From assembly GCA_037349105.1 (NCBI GenBank), contig JAYJMM010000066.1, positions 434,001 to 498,000 of the forward strand: a stretch of 64,000 nt of DNA. Reading direction: 5' to 3'. The position numbers and the translations under genes were made by a program. The DNA comes from Limnomonas spitsbergensis. Taxonomy: Eukaryota; Chlorophyta; Chlorophyceae; Chlamydomonadales. Every line of letters starts with the position of its first letter. The stretch's first letter is position 1. This document shows positions 1-15,000 of this stretch, one piece after another. The notes under the pieces were generated by a model, which saw only the letters and a program-made list of their open reading frames with translations, did no database searches and had not been told where the DNA came from.

Positions 1-3000
1 CTGGCGAGCAGCATGCAGTGTGCGGCAGCGCCCACCGCTGCACTGAAGGCACAGCTTTATGACGTCCTCAAGCTGCTGTTCAGCCTGGTACTCAGTGGGG
101 CTAGGCCTGCAGAGATTGCCTCTGCGTCGAAGAGCGTCCTTGCTTGCTGCGGGGCGGATGGGGCCTTTGCTGCCGGCCAGAGGGGTGCGGCACGGCCCCC
201 CCCTGTCACCATGACCAGTTTGCACAGCCTCACATCGGTACAGCCAGCGGTGCCAGCACTCAGCTCCTCGCTGCACCTGCTCCACCAGTACCTGCTTCAG
301 TGTGTGGTTGCAAGCTGCAGGTGAACGGGGGGGGAGGGGGGAAGGTATGTGGGGTTGTGTACTATGGTGGCCATGCACTTATGTTTGATGAAATTTCTGG
401 TTATCATGGCCTTATGATAAACCTGTGTTAAATTCTGATTGTATGGTAAGGGCCCTTGAGCTTCCAAAATTGCACATGCCCGTGCCCATGATTTCTAAGG
501 CACATGCACCCAGTCGCCCAGGGAACAATATGAACGCTGGTCATGGAAAATAAACAGGAGAAGCAGCTCCCTTCAACCACACACATATTTCATATTTATT
601 TCTTAGCATGCTGCCACAATGCCGTGCAGGCTGTCCATACTGCTTCAGCCAGACGGCTCATCTGTGCTGCAGCCAATCCTCAAGAACGCGTTGCAGCAGG
701 CCGCCATCATTGGTTGCGGAGCTGCAATGCCGGAGCGGCAGGACCAGGCCCAGCTGAGGGGCACGGTCACGTCCCTGCTGCAGCTCAACATGGGCTGCAT
801 GCTGGCCAGCTTGGATCACCTGCAGGTCACTGCAGCACATGGATACCAGGGCAATCCCATGGCGTTGCTTTCCAGCGTGCAAGCTATGCAGGCGCAGATG
901 GGCAGCGCCTTCACCTCACCCTCCTTCTTGGTCTTACAAGTCCAGGCATGGCTCCAAGAGCTCTCCAGGAGCGCCCTGGAAGTGCTCCAATCCCATGCTG
1001 ATATTGCTGTTGCCGTTGCTGCTCCTGCGCTTGCTCCTGCTCCTGCTGCCTCTCAGCCTGTTGTGAGCACGGCTGACTTGCAAAGCTTGACAGCTGGCCT
1101 CCGGCAGTGCACGCAGCTTGGTAGGCTGCCGGTGCTCAGACCATTTGAGGATGGCGGCTTTTTGAGCCTGCTGGAAGGCGCCTCATCCTCATCAGACGTC
1201 CCTCGTGCTACTCCCAACCTTCCGCTGCTAGAGGAATTTACCGTGCAGATGGAGCTCCTGGGCCAGCAGCTGATCCGGGGTAGGGACGATCTCGCACAGC
1301 CCTGTAGCCAGCTGAGCCTCAGGAGCAACTTCCTAGTGCGGGAGCTGCTGAAGTGCGCCGTCAGCGTCACACAGTGCGACTATGAGGAGCGGGTGTGCAT
1401 GCATGGCCTGGAGCATATGGAGTTACTGGAGAGGCTAGAGCCGGCTATGCTTTGGCGTGACGAGGGTGCGGATGGCGATGATGGTAATGACGCTGAGCAG
1501 CACGAACAGCAAGAGCAGCAGCCAGGCATGCACTTTGCCCGCCCGTCTGGCTCGGGGACCCCCACCTCCCTGAAGCAGCCGAATTTCTCCGTCATGGTGT
1601 TGTCAGACTTGCAGCATATGCCTGCACTGCTACGTCTGCTGCAGCAGGGCCACTTCATCCTGTCCGTCAACCCAGCATCCCCTCAGGTGACCAATGGGCT
1701 GATGAGCACAGCAACACTCACAACCAAAATGTATGCATCAAATTCATGTCCAAGTATCCACTTACCATGACTGCCTCCTCTGCACCCCAACTGCACCAAG
1801 CTACATTTCAAATGAAAATGAGTGAAGAATAACATGCCACTGGTATAATCCATGGAACAATGGGAGGGGGGGGGGGGGTCAAATCTGAAAATCTCTCCCC
1901 ATAACCAACTGCTGCCTCCCCCCCAAGGAACGCCCCCCCCCCCCCCAATAAGTGATGCTGAACGCCTAGTCGCTGTGCCAAATCCTCATGCTGCCCGCCG
2001 TCTTTGCATGCTTTATCTATACTTGTGTTGACGCATCTGTATTGATGTACCTCCTGGTGTCCTTCCACAGGTGCTGCAGTGGTTTGGATCCAGTCAGATC
2101 CTGCATGCCAGCCTCAACAGCGGGCTGTATGAGGCGGGGAAGCTGCTTCTCACGCTGTACGACTTCTGTCCGATAGTCCTGCGGGTGTCTGCACTGGTGC
2201 AGCAGTACCGCTCAAACTGCCTGCGTGGAGTGGAGCTCATGCAGCTGCCCTTGGCCAGTATGAGCGGTGCTGATCTTCAGGTAGGGTTCCGATGAGCCCT
2301 TGGCAAGTGTACAGAATGAGTCAGGTTTGAGCATAGTAATGCACAATCCTGAAGGATTTGGGGCAAAAAGAGTGGAAATGCTCGATCGTAGGCCTAAATC
2401 CCTATATAGGGCATAAAGGAGCTAAGCTCACGATAGACCTCTAGTCGGAAAATTTATTCCACTTGAGTCTGAGCTTGAAGCTCCTCTCACCTTCGAACTC
2501 ACCCACCCTTACCTCTCCGTAGCTTTTGATGCTCCTTGTTACCCTGGAGCACCCCTCTGGCCAGAGGCTTTGGGGCTTTTCACTGTGCTCCAAACCATCT
2601 GTTTGCCCCCTCTGAAGACTGGCGAGTCATCTGCGGGGTTCAGTGCTAGCATATATATTTTGCTCCGAAACCGGCCGCCCGACATTGGTTACACTTTCTG
2701 AGGGCTGGACCCTCAAATGAATTGTGAGCTGCTTTTGCAAGCTTGAGGAGTAGGATGACCGCAGTTTAATGCACCAACATTTCTGACAGACATATTCACC
2801 CAACTCTTTATTGACGGGCAGTGATGATACGGATCTCTACTATCTCTTCCATCTCAAACTGATTATGTGTTGGAGACTTTTGTCAATAAGAGCCCCCAAA
2901 TATGCCTGAGTATGCTTGGGGGGTCATTTTAAACATCGTTTAGAGGGTCATTCACCAGGATCATTACTTAGTGCCTCCCACATTGTCATGTTTTAGAAAT

Positions 3001-6000
3001 ATACCATACGGCATTTGCACGACCTAGTCCATGTTAATTGATGCATTCGTTTCCCTCCATTCAGGTTCTGGATGATCTCCACAGCCTCGAGGAGTGGTGC
3101 CATAAACAAGTGAGTCACATGGTTTGCATGGCCTAGTCTCGTAAAAGCGCAGTGTCTGTAAGATGCAGGGTGTGCATTTCTGGTGTGGACTTTTCCTCCA
3201 TTTGCTGGTGGTCTGATGATGTGCTACGCATGGTCTTCAATCTTGGATGACTCACCTGCTGGAAACTTGACCGGAATGATGGATGCATCGAAATATGCAC
3301 ATGCAACCTGTTGTTTTTAATTTATTGCTAGTCAATCTCACTTTGAGTGGAAGTTGATGTCTGTTACGCCTCTTGTGATGGCCTGCTAATGTGTATGGAT
3401 CTCCTTTAGGAGCATGTGACGGTCTGTTGCAGGTGGTCGGAGTCGTCATGCAGGAGCTCTGGGAGACAGAGGCTGCGAGCAACATTATGGACAGGCTGTC
3501 GTCGGTTCTGGAGCAGTGCGCTGCAAACAATGCACGCTGGACTGCCTCAGTGGAGTCACTTGTAAACCTGCGATACAGAGCCAGACAGGCGGTAGGTGTC
3601 GCTGTGGCTGTTAACATGTACCCAGGTCGGAATCCCTCCTACCCAACAAATAAATTTATATGGTAAACGTAAGTGACGCTCGGGGTGTTTGGGTTTTGCC
3701 ATGGAAACCTGCATAGCTCTGATTTCCCCCGGCTATTTTAATTTTGGTGCAGGGGACCCCAATGGCCCAGTGTGGCCTTGGGATAAAGTGACACAGTCTT
3801 CATTGTATCCCGATTGCGTTCAACTGCCCTGCACTTGTCCCATATTTTGGTGTATGCTTGATGAAAGTGTTTCATGCCCTGGCTTGTCATCTTAGCTCGC
3901 CCACACCGGCCATCCTCCTCCCCACGAACTGACAGGACATCCGCCAAGCAGTCGAGCTGTACAAGACCAAGGAAAAGCAGTACGGCCAGGAGCTGGGTAT
4001 ATACAACAGCAAGGTCAAGTCTCTGTCCAGCGAGGCGGGTCGGGCCGAAAACCTTATGCACCATGCCCTGGACCTCTGCAAGCAGCTCCAGCAGCAAGGA
4101 GAGCTGTCTTCCTCCCGAGACTGCATCTCGCACGCGCTTGATATGGCCTCTGAGCTGCAGCAGCACCGTCCTCGTCCTCGCACCCAATTATCCTACTCGG
4201 CAGCTGCTAGATTACCTCCCAGCAGTGTCCAGCAGCTTGTGGCAGACACGTTCGATGCAAGTGTGATGAGCATCTGCATCAGCGCTCTTTGCCCCCCTGC
4301 AGCCTCGGTTCGTCATGATTGGACCATCGCTCGAGTAGCAGTGACGGTGACACCTTCAGCCAAGATGCGGCAGCAGGCAGGCGGTGAGCAGGGCAGCAGA
4401 TTTGGACCTGACGCCGAGCGCCTTGAATTCATTGTGCCAGAGATTGCACCGGCAGGCCTTTCCCCTTGGATGGCCTTCCAATTGCTGGCCGAGGACTTCA
4501 GCAAGTGCTCAGTGTCATTCAGCTTCTGGGGGCACAAGAAGCGAGGCTACTTACGACAGTTTTTCAGTAAGGGTCACACCCAGGAAAACGCCGTGATAAT
4601 TCAGGACTTCTCCCTCGCTGTCACGGGGCAGGAAATGCTGTCAGGTGTCCTTCCTCGGGAGAATAAGTGGCATTTACCGGCGTGGTGCGGGCTTGCCGAG
4701 TGGGGAGTGACATCCCAGCCGTGTTGCGCCTGGACCCTGAAGCAGACTGTGGCTGCAGCTGGACCTTCTCAGCCGGTGACACCAGAGAGCTCAGCAGCCC
4801 TGCAGCCAACGCTGCCAGACGTGGGTCCCACCCAACAGCCTGATGCCCTGCCGCAGCGTACGTCTCCCCTGGTTGATACAGCTTCGCTGCTTGTTGGCGC
4901 ACAGACAGCTTTGGTGGAGGCACGAAGCTGCATCAGCTGGGTCGCTGCTGAGGGCCGGGCGCTCGGCCCAGCACCGATGCCGCCTGCGAAAACGGATGCT
5001 GCACGGAAGCTGGAGTCCCTAGATCAGCTGCGGCTCCAGGAGCTGGCCTCTGTGAGGAGCAGCAAGTCGAGTGCCTTCCTGACTGACCTGCATGCCCCAC
5101 TGGTCTCCGTGCACCACGACTGCTGCAAGCTGAAGGAGGCCTTGTCTCACCTGCATGAGCAAGCTCGCAAACCACAGCCTTTAATTTATGTGAGCAACCA
5201 AGAGGCTCGTCCGCAGCAGCAGGCTGGTCCCCGACCCTGGCTTGGCAGCCCTCATCTGCCTGCTGTTGTCAGCGTGGGGCCTGATGCGCTCTTTGCTGCA
5301 CAGAGCAGTGCATGTCCCTCTGCTGCGCCGAGTGAAGAATCGCCCTCGAGTGCTGTGGAGGTCAGCTGCGCCGAGGTCGCTGATGGAGACAATGTGGCGC
5401 ACGGCCTCCCCAGTGCAGACTCCAGCCCCAGTGCGTCGGAACAGCGCCCCCCTGCAGCCTGCTCACACCTGGATGGCAAGGAGCATCAGCAATTGGAGGG
5501 AGCCTGGACATTCCAGCATGCAGTCCAGCTCAGTAACCTCATCTCGGGGACTTCCGGTCTGGTGGCTGTGTACCCACGGCAGCTCAGGCAGCTGATCAAG
5601 TGCATGGAGTCCATGCCTACTCTGCGCATCAGCAACGACGGGGACGGGGACGAGAAGCTGAGCATTGGAAGCCTTCTGTCGCCTCAGATGCAGCACAGCC
5701 TGTCCGAGGCTCAGGTAGGGGGACGTGCTAGCAGGGAAATGCGCCAAAACAAAATATATGGAAGATAGGGAAGAATGCCTTCAAGAATGTCTGTACTGAG
5801 CAAAGAGAAATGTCTTAAGGGAGCATCACATGACTGCATACAGGTATAGGGGTGCATTTTCAGTGGGGGGGGGGGGTTCTAGGACCATGCAGCTAGCAGC
5901 AGTGTTTGGTGGCATCAAATCCTTGCCGGGGCTTCATCATTCATTTGGATAGCTGATTCTGGCAATGTCTCTTGATAATAAATGATGTGTGAGGCTGTCT

Positions 6001-9000
6001 GTTTTTGGTACTCCCCCTCGTCCAAGCGGTATGCATGCTGGTAAGGTCACGTTGTGGGTTTGCCATTTTATTTCACAGGCCAGCTTGCTTCCGCGGGCGT
6101 CCTCAGAGGTGTGGAGCTTTGCCAGTGAATGCCTCGGCCAGCTCTCACTTGCTGTGGTCGCCATGGTCTCCCTGTGTGAGCTGAATCCGCGTGACCTTGT
6201 TCAAGCAGCGCAATGCCTCCAAGAATCTAAGAGGTAGGGATCATCGAAACATACAATATCGTATGTCTAGCTTTTGAATCATGATCGGAGATATAAATAT
6301 ATCAGGGCTGTACATTGATCCAATGGGGCACTTGCATCCAACCCCAGCCTCTCTTGTGGCGATGAAGGCCAGTTAGGTGAAAGCTATGACAGCGCTCATA
6401 TGGGCAGAAAAACTCGTATTCTCAAACAGAAAGCATCAGGCAAAGCCCGAAGTCCAATTGACCACAGGTTCCCAATGAAACCTCCCACCCTTGTTCACCC
6501 GATCATCTCATGACCATGCTGTCCTATTGCTGCAGGTTCCTTGACATGCTCGCTTATGCCATGGACCGCAGTCAGAGCTCAAAGGCCCACATGCAGAAGG
6601 TATGGGAGTGGATGCAGGCAATACAAGACCAGAGGTTGTGTCCCGCCTGTTTATAGTAGTGTGTGAGCATCAACGAATGTCTGACCCACTTAGCCTTTTG
6701 AAAAGAGGGTGCCATCAAAATCAAGACTCTGATAGTTTGCTGGATAGACGGGACGTCTCTGTTGCACGGTACCTGATTACTGTGCAAAGCTCCTTCTCAG
6801 CAATTGCCTTGACAGCGATGACTCCCGTTGTGCTTTCTTATTCATTGGGGGTACTAGGGGCACATGTGGTGACTAGGGGATGCCAGAATGGCCAGAAGAA
6901 ATAGGGCAAACCTCTATCCATCAGGCTGATGACTATGGCCTTCCTCGACATTCTGCTGTCACTAGGATCGTGATTTTGAACCTTGTCGCAGGTGACCTAC
7001 CTCCGCCGCATTGCCGATGACATCTTGTCGCGGAAGCAGAGAGAGCTCCAGAGGCAGCTGGAGGTCCGGCATCTTCTCCGACCGCTGCATCTGGAGGTGT
7101 CCCCAGGTTCTGGAGCCCTGGACATGGCTACCGCTCTGAAAGCCGCATCTGCCAGCCACCATCGCTACCAGCTGGTCCTGCATGAGGACTTCAATGGCAT
7201 GCTGATTGCAGACCTGAAGCAGTCCAAGGTGCAAGGGCATCATGTAATGCATCACCCCTCTCCTGCAGTCTGTGAAGATCATGCACCATACCCTGTTGTT
7301 CCAATTAATAGCATAATACCAGCATAATACCATGAATTGGAACTACTGGATACGAAAGATTATCAAGCTGATGACCATGAGACAAGACTATGGTCCCAAA
7401 TATCGACATGTTGTTGTCTTGCAGGTTGATTTTGGGCCCATCCTTCTGGGATCAGGATCGCATGAGCAGGCGCTGAACATCATCAACACCAGCAGCTTGC
7501 CCGTCACCTTATCCATGTCTCCTGGGCTTGACTCCGTAGACTTCCAGATCTGCCCCTTTCAGGTCAACACAGAGGACATGGTGGTGCACGGCAGGGGCAG
7601 GTCAGTCCATGATCAGGGACCAGGCCTGTTGGTGTCCAGTCAATGAAGGTTCTGATATCAAATCTCTAACGATTGTGCCAGCAAATGCCTCGCAAATGGA
7701 ATAAAGAGGTGAAGTTTTGTTAAGGTAACACCGTCCAGCGGTGCATCACATAGGACAGATGTCCGCAAATCGATACGAGCACAGAATAAACTAGGACAGT
7801 GAGCGGGAAAACAGTGACCTCCCTGGGCAAGCAACCAACACACAACGGCAAGTGGTGTGGGAATGAACCCCATAGTGCAGAAGATATGCCCCAATCATAG
7901 AACATGACGTGGGTGCAAAAGAGTCAAGTTGAGCACCGCCTACGAAATTAGAAAGGATGTTTGGCTAAATGTTTGGCGAAGTTTTGAGATTACTCTCCAT
8001 CTTCATCATGCATTAAAAGATAAAGGACCCCAGTTTCCACCAAAAAGTATAAGCACAAAAACCAGCATTAAGCTTTGCTCCTCTCCATTCATCGACCGAT
8101 TCATGGACCCAACCCTACTGATAAAGAAATCTGGAAATCAAGGTTGAACTCAAGGAGAAAGTTTGCATCAAACGGGCAGTAAATCATGTGCAATTCATCC
8201 TACCCAGATTCAAGATTGCAGCATTCGCAAAACTTCTCATTGCTAGGCACAAAAGGCTTGTCAAAACGCCCCATCTCAACAATCAGCCATTGAGAGCCCA
8301 TCCGATACTGGGCTACAGCAAAAATGATTTTGGGCCTATTCAAATTGAACCAGAACGTCTCTTTCGTATCACGCTGGACCTGGAACCATTTCGAGAATGT
8401 AAATAACTTAGAGAACATGCATGTTTGAAGTCAGGTATAGTACACACTAATAGAGCCGTATGCGGCATTGATATCCCTGGACACTTTAGACTGCCCTTGA
8501 TTCCTAACTGAACTCAAAACGATATCAACATTTAACACAGTATTCACTTCAGGAAACAAATCAATGCCAAGATTCATCAGTCTGGATGATAAATAGCTGG
8601 CCTAAGAATTTGAAACACCAGCCTTGGCCATTTCACAACTTCCCTGCATAGCCAATTTCACGAGGTCGTCATCAGGCCACTCATGAATTATGTTTTACAA
8701 CCTCAGGGACAGTCGAAATACTTGCAACAAGTCGTTCACGCTGAAGCTCACTCATGAGAACACTCGGCCACGGACTTGCGAAGACCCAGGAACTGCCTAA
8801 GGAAACATTTGTGAATGACCTCTAAATCCCTGAAAAACTGATGTTGGTGAAGCAGGCACCTTTCGCAAGAAGACCAGCCCCTCAGATTTCACAACCGTAA
8901 AAAGGATAGGCTTCACCAAAGAGTCAAATAGGTGACACTTAATGTGAGCATTGTGTATGTCGAGCTCATGGCATCACCGTACCATGGCATCCTGGGCTGC

Positions 9001-12000
9001 CCTTCCCTTAAGAACACAATGTCTGCCCACCCCTTTTATACCATCAGCCTCATCAAACAACTTAAATAGATGAAGTAGGGCTTTATCTCAAGAGCATTAC
9101 CGCCATACGACAGAGAGGCCCATTGACGACAATGCTTCTGATTGGAAACTGCATCTTCAGATTTTTGTATTGACTGTCATGGCATCATGCTGGCAGGAGA
9201 GCTAGAGGGCATGAAGTGGCTTCTGCAGATTCGCTGGCAATTTAGCGAATGGACGAGGTTGTCAGCATAGTGTAACACTCTAACCAAGCATTTAAAAGAC
9301 GGGCGCCAATATCTGGGCACTCTTCAGAAACAAACTTTTTGAAACGGTTGATGAACAAGCCAAATAATGAAGGTGACAGTAGGTCTCCTTGTTTCACACC
9401 CATGAAGGAAGAAAAACTAGAATCTACCACCAACCCTTACATGACTTTGAACTTCCTGATACATCTTAAGACTCTCAAGAATGTGGCCGTGGACACCCAT
9501 ACTGTGCAGACTCTGCCACAAAAAATCTTTATCGGTGCCACAATACATCTCTGTCGATGCAATCATATGCCTTCCTGAAATCAATTAAAACAGCATCAAT
9601 TGCCTTTTTCTTAGCTTGATACTTTCCAATAATGTGGTTTAAGACAAAAGCAGTATCAGGAGTGCCCCTTCCATGCCGAGGTACAAGCACAGGTACATTC
9701 CATTCCTGGCTCTGTGACAGTTTGTGATGCCAGCAATCTTTCTTAAACAAAAAAACTCTGTCCCCCCTACAGGATGGGTGTGTGGAAGTTCTGCTTTGAC
9801 GCCAACAGCTGCGAGCCTGGCGATCATGTCTCCTCCTGGGCCATTAGCTGCGACAAGCTGCCGGACTCCATCAGCATGGAGGTGGTGGCCTCTTGCCATG
9901 CCCTGGAGGTGGCTGCAGGGCCGCATGAGACGGTCGACTTTGGGGCGGTCCCCACTGGCAGTACTCAGCGCACCATGCTCAAGCTGACCAACAAGACGCC
10001 GGTAGCAGCGGTGGTGAAGTTGAAGCCAGCGTGCCCTAGTGGCAGCATGTGCTCGGTCAGTGTGGAGCCGGACCAGATTGAGCTGCTGCCGCATAATGAG
10101 TCACAGGTTTTCGTTAAGCTGGATGCCGGGGCATTGGAGGGCTCTTTGCGAGGGCTGGCCATCCTGGTAGGTGGGGGGGCCAACCCGTTGTTGAGGGTCC
10201 AGCATTCCAGATGTTAATTCAAACCCTAATCCATCCAGGTGACTAGGCGATTAGGACTACATGGTGGCTTTGGGAACATCCAAATTGGGGCTCAGCTTTT
10301 GTTTGTTTCTTCGCCCCTCTGTAATTGTTTTACTTCTTGCGCCAAAATGGAGTCATGCAACATCTTGAAAACCTGCCGTGTGCGACGTTCTTCGGTCAGG
10401 AAAGTGTTCTGCCCAATCCTATATGCACCATGCCCTCTTCACAGGTTGGATCTGCTTGCGCGCCATCTCTTCTGTCCATCCCTATCTCTGCCAGCGTCCA
10501 CCGCCCACAGCTCCAGCTTTTCCTGCTCCCTCCGGGCACCTCTGATGCAGTCGAGCTGTGCCGGGAAGGCTGCTTGGGCAGCTGCTACAGCCTGCCTGAC
10601 ATGCAGTTTGGAAGCTTGTCCACCTTTCAGCTGCAGCTCAGGAACACCAGCCAAGTGCTGCCGCTGCAATTCAGCACGGCCTGTTCCTTGGTGAGCTGGT
10701 CCATGGCTGCGCCCCATCGCAAGGTTCAACCCATGCAGCATGTAGAGGTGCAAATCACAGCACAGGCCCCCCCCTGGCAGCATGGTTGGAACCCAGCCAC
10801 GTTTTTTGTCATAACTTGTGAGTGCCAGGTGGTCGTCCAGCACCTGGGCCCCTTGACCTTCTCCCTGCAAGCCAGGTGTGGCCGCTCCTTGCTGCAGCTG
10901 CACCCTCATCCGATGCGCTTTGTTGTGGACGCCACTTCAGAGGAGGCGCTGTTGCCATGCCGCATGGGCCTGGGGAGTAGCGAGCTTTCACCCCGGGCAC
11001 AGCTTCATATGGATAACCTAGGTAGCTTGCCCATGAAGCTCAGCTTGAAGCCCATGCCTTTCACTTCCCCGGTGAGCTGTTCCGAGCTGTCAGCAGGCCC
11101 CATCAATCTGGCTCCAAGCGCCTCCACCAGCAGCCCAGGGGCCCATCAAGTGTTGAACCTGGCGCTGTCTCCTGCTTGCGTGTGCAGCCCTGAACGCAAA
11201 TTTGAGCTTCAGCTAACATCAGACAGCTTGCAATGCCCTAACCTGTCAGCCACCTGCGAGCTGGACATCCGCAGGCCAGAGCTGCTCGTCCAGCCTGCTC
11301 AACTGCAGTTTAGGCTGGCTCCAGGAGGGGTGAGTCCGTCCAGTCATCTGAAGGTCCGGAACATCGGGAATGAGACGGCGCAGTTCGGTTTCAGCGGCCT
11401 GGGCGGTAGCTGCGCCTCTGCTGCACATGGCTCCTCAGTGGGCTTGCCTCCAACAGCGAGTATCACTGACCGCAGCGGACATCGCTTGCGTTGCGCTGTC
11501 AGCTGTGAGGACGGTGGCAGTCGCTTGAAGCTGGAACCCGGTCAGCAGCGTGAGTTTAAGGTCTCCGTCAAAGCCGGCCTGTCAGTGGGGCAACAGACCC
11601 TGCTCCTCAGCCTCATTAACTTAAACAGCCTCGACTTGTCCACTCTGAAGCCTCGCGAACAAATGCTGCGGGTTGCAGTCCAAGTAGCAAACAGCAATGA
11701 CCCGAGCTCTGTCCCCCGGAAGGACCCTGCGGATGTGAAACCAGCCTCGGCTGCGATTGCAGCTGCCTCTAACCTGCCCATTCAGCTTCTGACGGATATG
11801 GCAGCCACTGACCGTGAGGGATGGTCCGAGGCTTGCATGCCTGCCATCGTGGCTTGCTGCTTGAGGCAGCCCGGGAGGCGGGGAGCGCAGGCTCCTATGA
11901 TGTACCGGCACCTGCACAGTCTGAGCTCAGGGCCTCGACAGGCGGTGATCAGGTCAGCGGTCTCGTTCTGCTTTGGAGCCGCAGTCTCGCAAGCCCAGGG

Positions 12001-15000
12001 CGGTAGCCCCATCAGGCTGCCCCCTGCTCCAGGCAGCAAGGCACAGATGGGGGTTGAGGTGGGCATCGGAGCGCTGCCTTCTGAGTTGCGGCCTCAGGAG
12101 ACCTCCTTAGAGATCATGCGCTTGCTGGAGGGCCAGATGCTAGCGCAACACCGCGGGGTCCTCGTACAGCTGTACCAGCCGAATCTGACGGCCCAGAGAT
12201 CCATCGTCCACTGCCTGGCAGCTCTCAGCACTGGTAGTGACGTAGCCGATGCCGCTCTGCAGTCCGTCTTGCAGGTTTTCAGCTCGTGCTGCGACGTTTC
12301 GTGCAAGTCTGCAATGCAGGCCACGCAGGCGGCGGCAAAGCTGCTCCCTCGGCTTCTAGAGGCTGTAGCTCCGGGCCTCTCACCGCTAGCACCTGCAATC
12401 GCAATGCAGCATCTGGTGGACCTGGCCACCAGCCAGGCCAATGGCAGCCAGACCCGCGAAGCGGAGTACCAAGCCTTGCACTCCATGCTGGCCATGGCTG
12501 CTGACCCTGTTGTAGGCCCGCATCCATTGGCTGCTCTGATGCTTGAGGCTGCTTGCTGCCCTGACAGCCACGCATCCGCACAGCTGGTCACTGACCTGGC
12601 TGGACTGAGGGCTGCAGGTTGGCTCAGGGGGGTCAAGAGTGGGAAGGCAGCCGATGTTCTCCGGGCAGCCATGGATGTCAGGCTTGAGGGGGGTCCAGGG
12701 GAGCCGCTGATGTTGCGGCTGCTGGAGCTCCTGCTAGACCTAGCCCAGCTGGAGGCGGCAGGTGACAGCGGAGTGCCTGTCCGGCAGCCTGATCCCTTCG
12801 CTGAGCCTGCACATGCCAAGCTTGCTGCGCGGGCCCTTGACCTTGTGAGCCGATCAGGCGAGCTCGGCAGAAATTTCAGATGCATCTCTTGCACACTGGC
12901 CGCTGACTCGAGCGATGTCAGCCTGGTGCAAGGTTGCTTTGAGCTCGCCAGCAGTGTGATGCAAGAGATGCTGGATGCCCAGCCTCACCTAACCCCGTCA
13001 GAGGTCGCCGACCTGATGGAGGGGCCAATGGCTATGCGCAGTTGGGTGGCTAAGCATGCTCCATCAATGGTGAAGGCTAAGTCTGCTGCATATAGGAGGA
13101 CGATCTTGGAGGATGCACGCTTCGACATTCCAGTCCTGACCATGCTAGAGAAGCTGTTCAATTGCCTGGGGAGCCCTCAAATCCACACGAGGTGCTATGG
13201 GTTGATTCAGGGCGCAACAGAGGTTCTTCTGTTGACCTGGCCGCAGAATGCAGCAAGCTCGATTCCGGGCCTTAAAGCAGCAGCGCTGGCCCTTGCTGAT
13301 CTGATGATGACAGTGAAAGATGGCCAGGCGGCTGCATCTGCCTCTGTGGCTGCCTCCATTGTGCAGCACTGCATCAGCCTGTTCCACAGCATTGCGTCTG
13401 ACCCTGCAACACACGAAGCCTACAGCCAGATGGAAGCAGCGTTTGTGAGCTTCATTGATATTGGCGACCCACTGCATGCCCTGGAGGCAGCGGGAGCGGC
13501 AGCGGTGGTGTCCGGCTGTCATGCTGATGCTGACCGCATGGCCCAGCTTAAGGATGCTCTAATAAATGCCCGGAGGTACAACCAGGCCGTGGCAGTGGAA
13601 GACCAGGCAGTGACAGGCTATGTGCATGAGTATGGCGTGCGAAGGCCTGTGTTGACAGCTCGTGGCGAGTTTCAGTTGGACATGGCGCTCCTTGATGCAG
13701 CAGAGCTGGGTGAAGTCAATGTGGCACTGCTGCGGAGGGTGATTGAGGACCTGCTGAGCCAGAGCCCTGCCAGCATGGCAGGATCTGGGCAACATACAAG
13801 AAAAACACTGACTTTGCTGACAAGGCACATACCCTCTCTGGGAGTTGGCCCTACGCCAGGGCAGCAGCTAACCCACTTGCTGCACCTTGCTGGCTCGGTG
13901 TCTTCCCTGTCGCCTCTGCTTGCCCCAGAGGCTCAAACGACCACAGCGAGTCTGCTGCCGGCCTTGATTGCGGCGTTGAGGCTCGCTGTTGCTTCACAGC
14001 CCGCAGCCGCATCAACGGCTCTCAGCGGCCGCCTGCCCGAGATTGGATTAGCCCTGACAGCCCTCCTCCATCCAGGCCCGTTGCACGTACAACACATGGC
14101 CGCCATGCTCTTGGTTGTGGAGCTGGAGAGTATAGCGGTGGCACATGCGACCATGGGAGGACCATCAGCTGCTCAGTCACAGGTGAGCACACACTTATCA
14201 GAAAGAGCAAGGTTTAAGCATAGAAATGCACTAACCTGAAGGATTTGGGGGCTAAAAGAGTGAAAATGCTCGGTCCTCAGCCTAAACCCCTATATGGGGC
14301 GTAAAGGAGCGAAGCTCACAAAAGACCTCAAGTCGGAAAAGTTTCCCATGTGTCTGAGTCCAAATCCGGTGTAGAAGATTTACCGGTAACGGGCCATTCC
14401 CCAACAGTCAGATTAGGACCTCTCGCTGCAACTGCAGTTTGGGGTCTTTGAAGAAAACTCGGAGTGAAGTCGTAATGATGCTGCCTATGATTGGCCACAA
14501 GAGCCACACAGCACCATGGGCAGGTAAAGTAATTTAACAATCGATATGCATAAAGCACGCTCAGTTCCGTCACTTGGATTACGTTGCCATCAGATTTCGC
14601 ATGGCCTGCTTGTGTTTTGTCCAGAAAGATCATAAGCAGCGCGAGAAGCTTATCGCCGGTGTCACAATCTCTCCAGGGAAACTTGGTTTTTTCACCTTCA
14701 ATAATTCTAACTTTTGAAGTCATCTGTTTAACAATCACTTCAAGATGTTTATCAGAAATATTTACTCCTTGAGAACGATATACACGTTGTACACCGTCAA
14801 CAATAATTTGTAGGATTTTATTAAAGCTGTGTCTAATTGCTTGATCAATAGGCCATCTTACGAAGCAAGAAAATCATAAGCGGCAAATATGTACCCATAC
14901 AAATTGCTCAATTGCCCCCCCCTGCCCCCCCTGAAGCTCCTCTCACTGTTGAACCCACCCACCCTTACTTCCGCGTGAGCCTCTGATGCCCCTTTCAATC

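Noticed and set aside
12094..12894. Minus-strand frame of 266 codons opposite exon 12 of the giant gene.
   Set aside because: Ser/Ala/Arg-rich shadow of a GC-rich coding exon whose plus-strand frame is supported at both ends.
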